Of a stretch of DNA of 64,000 nucleotides, positions 8,156 through 17,374 are shown piece after piece; within the stretch, counting starts at the first letter, position 1; each line of letters starts with the position of its first letter. This DNA comes from JADJMO01 sp016794445. Lineage in GTDB: Bacteria; Myxococcota_A; Polyangia; Polyangiales; JADJMO01. The notes below the pieces were generated by a model. The model worked only from the letters and a program-made list of their open reading frames with translations. It did no database searches and was not told where the DNA came from. Both the position numbers and the translations under genes were made by a program. The DNA is taken from the NCBI GenBank assembly GCA_016794445.1, contig JAEUKC010000388.1:13494-77493 (forward strand), written 5' to 3'.

Positions 8156-10504
8156 ATGCTTCGTCGCACCACCTACTTCTCCGCGCTCACCGAGCGGTCC
8201 GCCGTCTCGCTGGTCGCGGGCCTCGTCTTCGCGTTCGGCTTCGGCTGTTCCAGCTCCACCACCGACATCGGCACCGACGTCGATTCGGGGACCGTGGACA
8301 CGGGGGGTGGTACCGACACTGGCATCCCGCCGACCGACGGCGGCTGCCCCACCGGCACCGAGCTCTGTGGCACCACCTGCGTCGCCACCGCCTACGACCC
8401 GAACAACTGCGGCAAGTGCGGCGTGAAGTGCGTCGACGGCGAGGTGTGCGCGGGCGACAAGGGCTGCACGCTCACCTGCCCGACCGGCAGCACCAAGTGC
8501 GACAAGAGCTGCTTCATCCTCGACAGCGACCCGAAGAACTGCGGCGCGTGTGGCATTGCTTGCGCGACCGGTGAGGCCTGCATCGCCGGCAAGTGCTCGA
8601 GCTCCTGCGCCTCGCCGCTCACGCTCTGCGGCAGCAAGTGCACCGACCTGACCTACGACCCCGACAACTGCGGCACCTGCGGCACCAAGTGCACGGTCGG
8701 CGTCGCTTGCGTCGGCGGCGGCTGCGGCACGCCCGACAAGACGGACGACGACGGCGACACCATCAGCAACTTCCACGAGGGCAAGACCAGCGCGGTCGAC
8801 ACCGACGGCGACGGCAAGGCCGACTACCTCGACGACGACAGCGACGGCGACGGCATCCTCGACAAGGACGAGGCCGGCGACACGAACCCGGTGACGGCCC
8901 CGGTCGACAGCGACGGCGACGGCAAGCCCGACTTCCAGGACACGGATTCGGACAACGACGGCCTCTTGGACAAGGACGAGGTCACCAAGTACAAGACCTC
9001 GCCGACCAAGCCGGACACGGACGGCGACGGCTACACGGACTTCGAGGAGATCGCCGCGGGCACGGATCCGCTGCTCGCCACGAGCAACCCGGGCAGCATC
9101 GGTGGGTTCTCGTTCGACCTGCCGTACAAGGGCCTGCCGCGCTCGCAGGATCTGACCTTCAAGCCGAGCATCGCCAAGGCGGACGTCGCGTTCATCACGG
9201 ACACGACCGGCTCGATGGGCGGCGTCATCTCGAACCTCAAGACGCAGCTCACGTCGATCTCGACCAAGCTGTCGGCGAAGATCCCGGACACCGCGTTCGG
9301 CGTCGGTGACCACAAGGACTTCCCGACCAACGGTTCGATTGCGGGTGGCTACTCGGGCACGTACGGGAGCACGGGTGACTTCCCGTTCAAGCTCCATCAG
9401 CGCGTCACGACGGTGCTCACCGACGCACAGGCCGGCTTGAACAAGTACGTGGCCAGCGGCGGCGCGGACGGTTCGGAGTCGCAGATCGAGGCGATGTATC
9501 AAGCCGCGGTCGGCACGGGCTTCAAGAACAAGGCGGGCAGCACGGTCTGGACCCCGGTCTTCGCGCCCGACACCGGGTTCGATGCGACCAAGGGTCACGG
9601 AAAGATCGGGGGCATGGGCTTCCGCAAGGACGCAGCGCCGTTCTTCGTGCTGTCGACCGACATCACGATGCACACCCTCGAGGGTGACACAGACGCGCCC
9701 CCGCCGGCGGGAACCACGGATCGCTTCTATGCTGCTTCGGCGTTCGGCGGAACCGACGACACCAAGCCGCACACGGTGAAGCAGACCGTTGACGCGATGA
9801 ACAAGATCGGCGCCAAGCTGATTGGCGTCTCGACCAGCACCGAGCCGACTTCGGGCACCTACCCGGCCTATCACGCGCGTCCGCAGCTCGAGTACTTCGC
9901 GCTCCAGACCGGCTCGTACATCGACGCCCCGACCACGGGTACCGATGCTGGTAAGTGCAAGACTGGCCTCGCCGGCGCCCTGGTGACCGCGCGTCCCGAC
10001 CCCAAGGGCTCGGGCAAGCTGGTCTGCCCGCTCGTCTTCACGGCGTCCTCCTCGGGCACCGGTGTGGACGACGCGGTCGTCAACGCCATCTCGAGCTTCA
10101 CGACCTTCGTGACCTTCAAGACGGTGTGGCTCGAAGCGCGTGACAACGCCACGACCGCCACCCTCGACGAGTCGAAGTTCTTCGTCCGTGGCGTGCCGGT
10201 CTCTTACGGCACCCCGCTCCCCGCGACCTGCACCGGCAAGGCCCCGATCATCTCGGACAACCTGAACTCGACCGGCGCCCTCGGCTCGGACGGCGTGTTC
10301 GACTCGTTCGACGGCGTGTGCCCTGGCACCACGGTGACCTTCACCCTCGTGGCGAAGAACGACCTCGTGCCGGCCACCTGCGCCGACCAGGTGTTCTCGT
10401 TCCGCGTCGTCGTCATCGGCGACGGCAAGCCCGGTCCGGGCGTCGAGGCCGACTCGCGCATCGTCACGGTGCGTGTCCCCGGCGACAAGACGCTCTGCAA
10501 GTGA
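8156..10504 (+). CDS. Surface lipoprotein with Cys-rich repeats, thrombospondin type-3 repeats and VWA domain
   Basis: 782 residues. A signal sequence ends in a lipobox (FGFGC at about residue 31), followed by a Thr/Gly/Asp linker. Three Cys-rich modules follow (residues 60-190; pattern C..C..Y.P.NCG.CG..C), then Asp-rich calcium-binding thrombospondin type-3 repeats (about 195-310, DTDGDGKADYLDDDSDGDG style). A VWA domain starts near residue 340 with the MIDAS motif DTTGSMG (about 349-355). VWA and type-3 repeats both bind divalent cations, so a metal-dependent adhesin or matrix role on the outer membrane is inferred. The gene has its own leader with a Shine-Dalgarno site and ends in a strong terminator, so it is probably monocistronic. 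Confidence 0.88.
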   Translation: MLRRTTYFSALTERSAVSLVAGLVFAFGFGCSSSTTDIGTDVDSGTVDTGGGTDTGIPPTDGGCPTGTELCGTTCVATAYDPNNCGKCGVKCVDGEVCAGDKGCTLTCPTGSTKCDKSCFILDSDPKNCGACGIACATGEACIAGKCSSSCASPLTLCGSKCTDLTYDPDNCGTCGTKCTVGVACVGGGCGTPDKTDDDGDTISNFHEGKTSAVDTDGDGKADYLDDDSDGDGILDKDEAGDTNPVTAPVDSDGDGKPDFQDTDSDNDGLLDKDEVTKYKTSPTKPDTDGDGYTDFEEIAAGTDPLLATSNPGSIGGFSFDLPYKGLPRSQDLTFKPSIAKADVAFITDTTGSMGGVISNLKTQLTSISTKLSAKIPDTAFGVGDHKDFPTNGSIAGGYSGTYGSTGDFPFKLHQRVTTVLTDAQAGLNKYVASGGADGSESQIEAMYQAAVGTGFKNKAGSTVWTPVFAPDTGFDATKGHGKIGGMGFRKDAAPFFVLSTDITMHTLEGDTDAPPPAGTTDRFYAASAFGGTDDTKPHTVKQTVDAMNKIGAKLIGVSTSTEPTSGTYPAYHARPQLEYFALQTGSYIDAPTTGTDAGKCKTGLAGALVTARPDPKGSGKLVCPLVFTASSSGTGVDDAVVNAISSFTTFVTFKTVWLEARDNATTATLDESKFFVRGVPVSYGTPLPATCTGKAPIISDNLNSTGALGSDGVFDSFDGVCPGTTVTFTLVAKNDLVPATCADQVFSFRVVVIGDGKPGPGVEADSRIVTVRVPGDKTLCK

Positions 10505-10524
10505 ACTGAGCTCGAGCGGTGTGT

Positions 10525-10560
10525 GACGGCGAGGCTTCCGGGCCTCGCCGTCGCGCTTTT
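10525..10560 (+). terminator. Rho-independent terminator after the VWA lipoprotein gene
   Basis: A perfect 11-bp stem, GACGGCGAGGC (10525-10535) with GCCTCGCCGTC (10542-10552), encloses a 6-nt loop and is followed by GCGCTTTT. It lies 20 bp after the stop codon. This supports starting the next gene at 10607 rather than at upstream GTG codons inside the hairpin. Confidence 0.85.
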
Positions 10561-10606
10561 GTTCGCGCGTCTTGGTGCGCGTTGCCGGAGGCGCTACCTC
10601 ATCCCG

Positions 10607-13600
10607 ATGCGCGGCCTGGCCTACTTTGCGTTCCTGGCAGTGATGTGTGGCTGCTCGCGGCAAGAGAAGACCACCGTTCTCGATTCGCCCACCAACTCGC
10701 AGTCCGCGGAAGCGGTGGAGAGAGTCGCGCTGTCGGCCATTCGACTCCCCTCTACGCTTTCGGCCAAGCAGCTCGGCGAGCCTCTCGCACTCGGGCAGCT
10801 CCTAGCCCGCCTACCCGATCGAGCCGACCAGGCGGTGCACATCGGATCGACCGTCGACACCTCGTTCTGGCTCGAGGTGAAGGCGCGGGATGTCCAGCCG
10901 GTCGGCGCGGCTCACGCCAAGGGGTCGTTGGTCTTCAACGATGCGCGTCCTGCAACCGACATCGTGCTGACGGTGGCAGGCGGACGCGTCGAAGAGCTGC
11001 GCGTGCTGCACAGCAAAGCCGCGCTGACGGTTGCTTCGTACGAAATCACTCTCGGATCTGCAGTCGCGGACCTTCGCATTCGGGAAGGGCGGGTGGAGGC
11101 TCTCGATTCGGCAGGCCTCGTTCGCCTCGACACCGCGCCGATCTTCGCCATGAGTTCTGACGGCGTCCGGACCGAGCCGACGCTCACCCTCACGCGCTCT
11201 GGGCAGTCGGCCACACTCACGATCGACCTCCGTCTCGCGAAGGGCGCGCTGCCCGTCGTGCTGGACCCAGCGTGGGGTTCAGGGGGCTCCATCGCGACCC
11301 CGCGTGAGCAACATTTCGCGGTTCGCTTGGCGTCGGGGAAGGTGTTGGCGGGCGGCGGTGTCACCCTTGGTGTCGGCGACCCGATCACGACGGCCGAACT
11401 CTACGATCCAACCACGAACACCTGGTCAGCCGCTGGAAGTCCCGGGGACTTGCGGCACTCCGCGTACCAGTTTCCGGCCGCGCTGCTCCCCAGCGGAAAG
11501 GTCGTCGCACTCGAGGCCGTCGAGTCGGTGAAGACCCGGATCTACGATCCCGGCACCAACAGCTGGAGCAATCTGAACAACGTCCCTGAGCGCCTCAATT
11601 TCCACACCATCGCGCCACTCCCCAGCGGCCGGGTGCTGCTGATGGGCGGTATCTCGCCCGACGGTACTGCGCCCTACGAGCGTGCGAAGGCCTGGGAACT
11701 CGATCCCGTCGCCAATACCTGGACCCCAGTCGGTGCCATGAGTACGGCCCGCTTCGCGCATGCGAGCGTCGCGCTCGGTGATGGCACCGTGTTGGTCGCA
11801 GGCGGTCGCGACAACGGCTCAGGCCAGTGGAGCTCGGCGGAGATCTACAATCCCGCGACCAAGACGTGGGCAGCGACCGGCGCCATGAGCACCTTCCGCG
11901 TCTTCCCCAACATGGCGCTGATGCCAAGCGGCAAGGCCATCCTGAGCTTGGGGGACTCGCTCGAGATCTATGACACCACAGCCAAGACCTGGTCGGTGCT
12001 CACTGGCGTCCCGGTCGAGACGCCTCGCTTCGCGAACCTTCCGACGGGGCAGATCGTCCTCTTCAACCCCCTCGCGAGCTCGCTCTTCGATCCCAGCAAG
12101 AGCGGTTCGGCGGCGTTCACGACCCTTCCTGCGCCGCCTTCCGGCGCAGGGTCCGTCATCAATTCGCTCAACGATGGGCGCGCCCTTCTTTCCGGTGGCA
12201 CCACGACGGCGATTCTGTACGCCCTGAACATCGGGCAGTCATGCGGATCCAGCGGCCAGTGTCTCAGTGGCAGCTGCGTCGACGGCGTTTGCTGCGACAG
12301 CGGGTGTGGAGCGTCCTGCATGGCTTGCAACGTGACCGGCAAGGTCGGGACGTGCTCCGCCATTCCGGTCGGCGAGGCGCCGCGTGGCTCACGCGCGTCC
12401 TGCGCCCCCTACTTCTGCGCCGCCGGCGGCGCCTGCGCGACCGTCTGCGCCGTCGACACCGACTGCACGACCGGCAACTACTGCGACGGCACCACCAAGA
12501 AGTGCCTCCCCAAGAAGGCCAACGGCACGGCCTGTGGTCGCGTCGGCGAGTGCACCTCCGCGCAGTGCACCGACGGCGTGTGCTGCAACCTCGCCTGCGG
12601 TGGTCAGTGCGAAGCCTGCGACCTCGCGGCGTCGAAGGGCACCTGCTCCCCCGTCGCTGGCGCGCCTCGCGGTGCACGGACGGCCTGCGGCACCGGCACC
12701 GGAAAGACCTGCGAACTCCAGCTGTGTGACGGCGTGGACCGTACGGCCTGCCACTTCCCGCCGGTCAGCACCACGTGCAGCAGCAACGCGTGCGCCGCGG
12801 GCATCGAGACCCACGCGAGCACGTGCGACGCGGCGGGCGCCTGCAAGGACGTCCCCAAGGACTGCGGTGTCTACAAGTGCGGCGCCACCGCGTGCAAGAC
12901 CAGCTGCACCGTCAAGGCCGACTGCATCGCCGGCTACTCCTGCGTGGGTGGCGCCTGCACCCCCAGCATCGGTCTCGGCAAGCCGTGCAGCGACGCCTCC
13001 GCCTGCGGCGATCTCCTCTGCGTGGACGGTGTCTGCTGCGGCATCGACGCCCCGGCCACCACCTGCGCCACCGGCTACGCGTGCAACGCCCCCGGCAAGG
13101 AGGGCACCTGCACGCTCAAGAACGGGGAGAAGTGCGACCTCGCGTCCAAGTGCGGGTCGGGCCTCTGCGCCGACGGCGTCTGCTGCGACAAGGCCTGCGA
13201 CGGCCAGTGCGAGGCGTGCGACGCCACCGGCGCCGTCGGCAAGTGCACCGGCATCGCGGGCGCGCCGCACGGCAGCCGTCCCAAGTGCGACGACGGCGCG
13301 AGCGACGTTTGCAAGGCGCGCACGTGCAACGGCGCGGCCGACCCCAAGGCGTGCGTCGGCTACGTGAACGACTCGAGCAAGCTCTGCGCGCCGAAGAAAT
13401 GCGTCGGCTCCGACTACACCGACTTCTCGTTCTGCGACGGTGCAGGCACCTGCAAGTCGCCCGGCGCGAGCAGCTGCGTGCCGTACAAGTGCGACGACAA
13501 GGGGTGCCTGAAGGCCTGCACCGACGCGACCCAGTGCGCCGACGGGTTCTCCTGCAAGGAGGGCAAGTGCGTGCAGGGCGCTACCTGCAAGGACACCACG

Positions 13601-13864
13601 ACCTCCGTCTCCAAGGACGGTGTCGAGGAGAAGTGCGACCCGTACCGCTGCAGATCCACCGGCGAGTGCGCCAAGGAGTGCGCGACCACGGACGACTGCA
13701 GTCCGGGGTACGCGTGCGACGCCAAGTCCTGCGTGCCCATCGCGCCGACCGACACGGGTGACTCCGGCGGGTGCGCGGTCGGTTCGCCGCGTCCCTCGGT
13801 CGCCGGCTTCGCGCTCCTCGGGCTCGCCCTCCTCGGAGGCGTCGGTCGACGTCGTCGTCGCTGA
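10607..13864 (+). CDS. Kelch-repeat, Cys-rich surface protein with MYXO-CTERM sorting signal
   Basis: 1085 residues. A short lipoprotein-like signal peptide (Cys at about residue 16 or 18) is followed by an unassigned N-terminal domain. Kelch/galactose-oxidase-like repeats run from about 225 to 545 (blades with TWSAAGS, SWSNLN, TWTPVGAMS, TWAATGAMS). A long Cys-rich segment follows (545-1045; recurrent CxDGVCCDxxC, GQCEACD, GTCS). The end is a MYXO-CTERM signature: Gly-Gly-Cys at about 1053-1055, a hydrophobic helix and five terminal Arg. MYXO-CTERM proteins are processed and placed on the myxobacterial cell surface. The start at 10607 is preferred because it gives a signal peptide and lies after the terminator. 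The stop overlaps the next start (TGATG). Having both a lipobox and MYXO-CTERM is unusual. Confidence 0.88.
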   Translation: MRGLAYFAFLAVMCGCSRQEKTTVLDSPTNSQSAEAVERVALSAIRLPSTLSAKQLGEPLALGQLLARLPDRADQAVHIGSTVDTSFWLEVKARDVQPVGAAHAKGSLVFNDARPATDIVLTVAGGRVEELRVLHSKAALTVASYEITLGSAVADLRIREGRVEALDSAGLVRLDTAPIFAMSSDGVRTEPTLTLTRSGQSATLTIDLRLAKGALPVVLDPAWGSGGSIATPREQHFAVRLASGKVLAGGGVTLGVGDPITTAELYDPTTNTWSAAGSPGDLRHSAYQFPAALLPSGKVVALEAVESVKTRIYDPGTNSWSNLNNVPERLNFHTIAPLPSGRVLLMGGISPDGTAPYERAKAWELDPVANTWTPVGAMSTARFAHASVALGDGTVLVAGGRDNGSGQWSSAEIYNPATKTWAATGAMSTFRVFPNMALMPSGKAILSLGDSLEIYDTTAKTWSVLTGVPVETPRFANLPTGQIVLFNPLASSLFDPSKSGSAAFTTLPAPPSGAGSVINSLNDGRALLSGGTTTAILYALNIGQSCGSSGQCLSGSCVDGVCCDSGCGASCMACNVTGKVGTCSAIPVGEAPRGSRASCAPYFCAAGGACATVCAVDTDCTTGNYCDGTTKKCLPKKANGTACGRVGECTSAQCTDGVCCNLACGGQCEACDLAASKGTCSPVAGAPRGARTACGTGTGKTCELQLCDGVDRTACHFPPVSTTCSSNACAAGIETHASTCDAAGACKDVPKDCGVYKCGATACKTSCTVKADCIAGYSCVGGACTPSIGLGKPCSDASACGDLLCVDGVCCGIDAPATTCATGYACNAPGKEGTCTLKNGEKCDLASKCGSGLCADGVCCDKACDGQCEACDATGAVGKCTGIAGAPHGSRPKCDDGASDVCKARTCNGAADPKACVGYVNDSSKLCAPKKCVGSDYTDFSFCDGAGTCKSPGASSCVPYKCDDKGCLKACTDATQCADGFSCKEGKCVQGATCKDTTTSVSKDGVEEKCDPYRCRSTGECAKECATTDDCSPGYACDAKSCVPIAPTDTGDSGGCAVGSPRPSVAGFALLGLALLGGVGRRRRR

Positions 13865-14331
13865 TGGACAAGCAAGCCCTCATCGCGGCCATTCGCGCCG
13901 AGATCGCCGCCGAGTCCGCCGAGATGACCCGCCTCGCCAAGGAGGCGGCCGACGCCGCGACGCACGAGGAGAACAAGCCCGAGAACGACAAGGACATGCG
14001 CTCCACCGAGGCCTCTTACCTCGCGCGGGGCCAGGCCGACCGCGTCCGCGAGCTCGACCGCGAGCACGCCGCGCTCGGCGCGCTCGATCTGCGGGCGTTC
14101 GGCGAAGACGACCCGATCGAGGCCGGTGCGTACATCGAGATCCGCGCCGGCAAGCAGATCACCCGCTGCCTGCTCGCGCCCGCGGGCGGGGGTCGCAAGT
14201 TCGGGGGCGTGCAGATCGTGACCGCCTCGAGCCCCCTCGGCGCCGCGCTGATCGGCCTCTCCGTCGGCGACGAAGCCGAGGTCCCGACCCCGCAGGGCCC
14301 GCGCCTGTACGAGATCATGAAGCTCTCCTGA
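13864..14331 (+). CDS. GreA/GreB-family transcription factor-like protein
   Basis: 155 residues, the size of Gre factors. The N-terminal half is a charged helical hairpin (residues 1-75, with acidic EENKPENDKD at the turn) and the C-terminal half an FKBP-like domain with a typical GreA-type ending (GLSVGDEAEV followed by GPRLYEIMKL). Gre factors stimulate transcript cleavage by backtracked RNA polymerase through acidic residues at the hairpin tip, and acidic residues are present in about the right place. It starts by TGATG overlap with the MYXO-CTERM gene, an odd partner. It may be a divergent Gre paralogue rather than housekeeping GreA. Confidence 0.75.
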   Translation: MDKQALIAAIRAEIAAESAEMTRLAKEAADAATHEENKPENDKDMRSTEASYLARGQADRVRELDREHAALGALDLRAFGEDDPIEAGAYIEIRAGKQITRCLLAPAGGGRKFGGVQIVTASSPLGAALIGLSVGDEAEVPTPQGPRLYEIMKLS

Positions 14332-14692
14332 CCCTGCCCCGGCCGAGCCTTCGCCCACGGAGGCAGGTCAGTTGGTCAGCTCCCGGTGGTGGCTGACGCC
14401 GGGCGTGTTGGCCGGGCAGTCGCTTGGCCCGTCCCTTCGGTGCGAGAAGGCGACGTGCTCATGGACCGCGGACGGCCGCTTGCTGGTGGGGACGGAGATG
14501 TGGCCACGAGAAATCAAGGAACGCCGAGGAAGCTCCGCTCGCGCCGCGCTTGGCTGCGTGTAGGCCAGTCTGCAGGTCGGTTTCACCGTCACGGAGAGCC
14601 GACGGAATCGACCAAGATCGCGCGGTGTGCTGACCCGAACCCGTGCTACCCGCCCACTGACATGAATCGAACCCCGTAGTCGGAGGCTTTGG
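14332..14692. other. 361-bp intergenic stretch, nothing recognised
   Basis: Short open frames exist on both strands (14372-14563 plus; 14368-14721 minus), but none has a family resemblance, start signal or coding texture that can be supported. The only clear signal is at the right end: GGAGG about 6 nt before the ATG at 14693, a canonical Shine-Dalgarno site that contrasts with most neighbours. The stretch may mark the left border of an acquired island. Confidence 0.3.
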
Positions 14693-16501
14693 ATGCGCCG
14701 GGGATTGCGTCTTCCGTACATCGCGAGCGATCAGGAGCTCTTCACGCGAAGTGATGGGTCGAGCCCTGAGCATCGTCGAGTCCTTGGGACCCGCGAAGCG
14801 ATGGGGTGCGTACGCTACTGGGTCGACGACGACCACTCCTACCGCGACCTCGTGCGCCTGTTCCACGACCGTGGTGGTTCCTTCCAGCACGGCCTCGACG
14901 AGTACCGTCGCCGTGAGTTGCTCGCGGACTGGCTGAAGCAGCAGATCGACTTCGGCTTCTTCCAGGTGGCCGAGCTCCACCCGCCGCCTCCGCTGCCACC
15001 GAACCCAGGTGCGAAGGCAGCGAAGGCGATCAAGGAGGACGTCGCGCCGGTCAAAGAGAAGCTCGGGTGGTTCGAGGTCACCGTCGTCGACGCCTGGGGC
15101 AAGCCCGTCGACGGGGTGGAGCTCGAGGTGGTCTACGAGGGCACGCGCAAGAAGGTCACGACGCCGGGCAACGGCAAGGTGAAGCTGCCGGACGTCGCTG
15201 CCTCGTTCGGCTCGGCGCGAATCACGAACCTGAAGGTGGTGCGCGACACTCTCCGACCGCGGTGGAAGGACAAGTACCAGCCGACGGAGCTACCCGAGGA
15301 CGCCGTGAACCCAGAAAAGCTGGGGCTCGACGCGACGGAGCTGACGACCTCGCTCGAGAGCGAGACGCCGAAGACGCTCGTCCTCGTGAAGCCGCTGACG
15401 CGCATCCGCCTCATCGGCATGCACTTCGACACGAACAAGTGCTTCCTGCGCCCTTCGGCGATGAACGGGATCAAGCAGGTGGTCGCGGTCTACAAGGCGA
15501 ACCCGACCGGCAAACTCCTGATCCTCGGCCACACGGACACCACGGCCGACGACAGCTACAACCTCGACCTCTCGGTGGAGCGCGCCGAGGCGATCAAGGC
15601 CTACCTGAAGGACGACGTCGCTGCGTGGGAGGCGTGGTTCGGCGAGGGAAAGCCGAAGCAGAAGCGGTGGGGCGACGGCGAGGTCACCCAGATGATCAAG
15701 GCCATACCATGCGTGCACACGGTCGCGGGCTTTCAGGTCTGGAGCAACGAGAACAAGGGGACGGACCTGAAGGTCGACGGGATCGCCGGTCCGAAGACGC
15801 GCAAGGCCCTGATCGAGGCCTACATGGCGCTCGACGGGACCACGCTGCCCGAGGAGATCGAGGCAATCACGCATGGCTGCGGAGAGTTCTTCCCGCGCAC
15901 GGACGAGGGCGACGAATTCGGCAAGGACGGCGTGGCGGCGGAGGAGAACCGGCGTGTCGAGATGTACTGCTTCGACGACCAGCTCTTCCCGCCCGTGCCT
16001 GGCGCGAAGGCAAGCAAGGGCGAGCCCGAGTACGAGCAGTGGAAGAAGCAGGTGACGAAGACCACTGACCTGCCGGCTCCACCCACAGCATCCTTGCGCA
16101 TTCGTCTCTGCTGCGACGAGCGTCACCCGATTCCCTTCGCCGTCTGTCGAGCCAACATAGGCCTATCAAGTGAAGTGATACAGGCTGATGAACTCGGCTG
16201 GATCGAGCTAAACATCCCAGTTGCCGAGGCGGTTTCCCTCAGCTGGAGTAGGCCAGACACGCCCGGCACGTACACGTTCTATCAGAGCCTTACGCCAATT
16301 GCGCTAGACGACAGCCCTAGCGATACATCCAAGGCGCGCCTCCGCAATCTCGGATTTGTCGGCGATGACTTGTCGGACCTAGTCAGTAGCTATCAAATCC
16401 GTTTCGGGCGGCCCTCAACTGGAAACGCAACGGATATCGATGACGAGCTTCGAATCTGGCACGATGGTGGCCCACAACCCGCAGTAGCAAAATCAGAATA
16501 G
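14693..16501 (+). CDS. OmpA-family protein with embedded peptidoglycan-binding insert
   Basis: 602 residues without signal peptide. The N-terminal region (1-100) is unassigned, with a WVDDDHSYRDLVRLFHDRGG segment. A Pro-rich linker and a transthyretin-like beta-domain (about 125-210) follow. An OmpA-like domain starts near 238 (IGMHFDTNKCFLRP, then GHTDTTADDSYNLDLSVERAEAI). It is interrupted at about 357-380 by a PG_binding_1-like motif (LKVDGIAGPKTRKALIEAY) and closes with EENRRVEMYCFD (about 418-428). The last 170 residues are unassigned and encoded by visibly less GC-rich DNA. It has a Shine-Dalgarno site, rare here. OmpA proteins lacking a signal are often found beside type VI or contractile-injection cargo. 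The next gene begins 10 nt downstream and may encode the effector. Confidence 0.75.
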   Translation: MRRGLRLPYIASDQELFTRSDGSSPEHRRVLGTREAMGCVRYWVDDDHSYRDLVRLFHDRGGSFQHGLDEYRRRELLADWLKQQIDFGFFQVAELHPPPPLPPNPGAKAAKAIKEDVAPVKEKLGWFEVTVVDAWGKPVDGVELEVVYEGTRKKVTTPGNGKVKLPDVAASFGSARITNLKVVRDTLRPRWKDKYQPTELPEDAVNPEKLGLDATELTTSLESETPKTLVLVKPLTRIRLIGMHFDTNKCFLRPSAMNGIKQVVAVYKANPTGKLLILGHTDTTADDSYNLDLSVERAEAIKAYLKDDVAAWEAWFGEGKPKQKRWGDGEVTQMIKAIPCVHTVAGFQVWSNENKGTDLKVDGIAGPKTRKALIEAYMALDGTTLPEEIEAITHGCGEFFPRTDEGDEFGKDGVAAEENRRVEMYCFDDQLFPPVPGAKASKGEPEYEQWKKQVTKTTDLPAPPTASLRIRLCCDERHPIPFAVCRANIGLSSEVIQADELGWIELNIPVAEAVSLSWSRPDTPGTYTFYQSLTPIALDDSPSDTSKARLRNLGFVGDDLSDLVSSYQIRFGRPSTGNATDIDDELRIWHDGGPQPAVAKSE

Positions 16502-16511
16502 GTGGCGCGGT

Positions 16512-17360
16512 TTGCCGAAACTTCATACACTATACTCAATAGCGCCATCTCCGATAGCGTTCGACGTGATGATTACGACGTCGTCTCCGACCGGCCCAGG
16601 GAGAATCCCTATCGAGAACATGGACAAGTGGGCCGCGCAGTGGGAGACCAAGGCACCAGTCGGGGCGAGGCCGCGGTTCAGGCTGTCGATCTCGGACACC
16701 GCCTTGAATGGGGGGGGACTCGGCCAGCAAGGAGAGACGTGGGGTGACTTCGGTCGAAAGGCGGCCGAGAAGGCAGGGCCGGGCGGGAAAGTCTACCTTG
16801 CCGCCGGGCATGGTGTTGATGCAAATACCGCGAAGGGAACCCCTGGAAATCCGCCCGAAGTCGGGGTGGATCTGATTCAGGGAAGGGACTCACTGGCACT
16901 CGTGCCAGCGGTGCTAGATTCTGGGGTGGAAGCCGCCGACGACGACATGATTCTGCATCCAAAGAAGTACAGCGATGCGGAGATCAAGGCGGACCCAGTC
17001 AAGGGCCTGGCAAAATTCAAAGAGCTGTACAAGGCAGCGCAGGACCGCAAACAAACACGGAAGGCTATCGCGGGCTTCAGCAAGGCGCTCGTCAAGAATT
17101 CCGTATCCGAGGTCGAGATTCTTGCGTGCTATGTTGGCTACGGAGCTGTCGGAAAGAAGTTCGTCAAGGATCTCGCCACGAAGCTTGGCGTCAAGGTGAT
17201 CGCTGCATCGGTGTATCTCGACACGAAGTCTGCTCCGACGGGAGAAGTGAGCGTTCGATATGAGTACGATCCAAGTTCCACTGATCCGGATAAGGTCGCG
17301 TCAGCCAAATGGACGAACGGTGTGACGACGCCCAAGGGCGACGTCAGCGCCAAGCCCTGA
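16512..17360 (+). CDS. Putative caspase-fold (clan CD) cysteine-protease-like effector
   Basis: About 282 residues, no signal peptide. Two segments are spaced as in clan CD/CHAT/C80-type folds: a beta-strand ending in Gly-His-Gly (YLAAGHG, His at residue 100) and a strand ending in a Cys (EILACYVGYGAVGKKF, Cys206), followed by a helix and strand (LATKLGVKVIAAS). A His-Cys dyad after parallel strands is what this fold predicts; actual homology is not proved. The best in-frame start is TTG at 16512; ATG at 16569 is an alternative, so the N-terminus is uncertain. GC is lower than in the flanks. Direct linkage to the OmpA/peptidoglycan-binding gene suggests secreted cargo. Confidence 0.5.
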   Translation: MPKLHTLYSIAPSPIAFDVMITTSSPTGPGRIPIENMDKWAAQWETKAPVGARPRFRLSISDTALNGGGLGQQGETWGDFGRKAAEKAGPGGKVYLAAGHGVDANTAKGTPGNPPEVGVDLIQGRDSLALVPAVLDSGVEAADDDMILHPKKYSDAEIKADPVKGLAKFKELYKAAQDRKQTRKAIAGFSKALVKNSVSEVEILACYVGYGAVGKKFVKDLATKLGVKVIAASVYLDTKSAPTGEVSVRYEYDPSSTDPDKVASAKWTNGVTTPKGDVSAKP

Positions 17361-17374
17361 CGAAGCGTGTGTCG

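Noticed and set aside
8138..10663. 841-residue minus-strand open frame
   Set aside because: Antisense shadow of the VWA lipoprotein; Asp-rich repeats on the plus strand give Val/Arg-rich low-complexity sequence on the other.
12384..13367. Ala/Pro/Arg-rich plus-strand open frame
   Set aside because: Out-of-frame reading of the Cys-rich part of the MYXO-CTERM gene.
14368..14721. Short open frames in the 14.3-14.7 kb gap, considered as an IS remnant
   Set aside because: No transposase motif, terminal inverted repeats or target duplication could be found on either strand.
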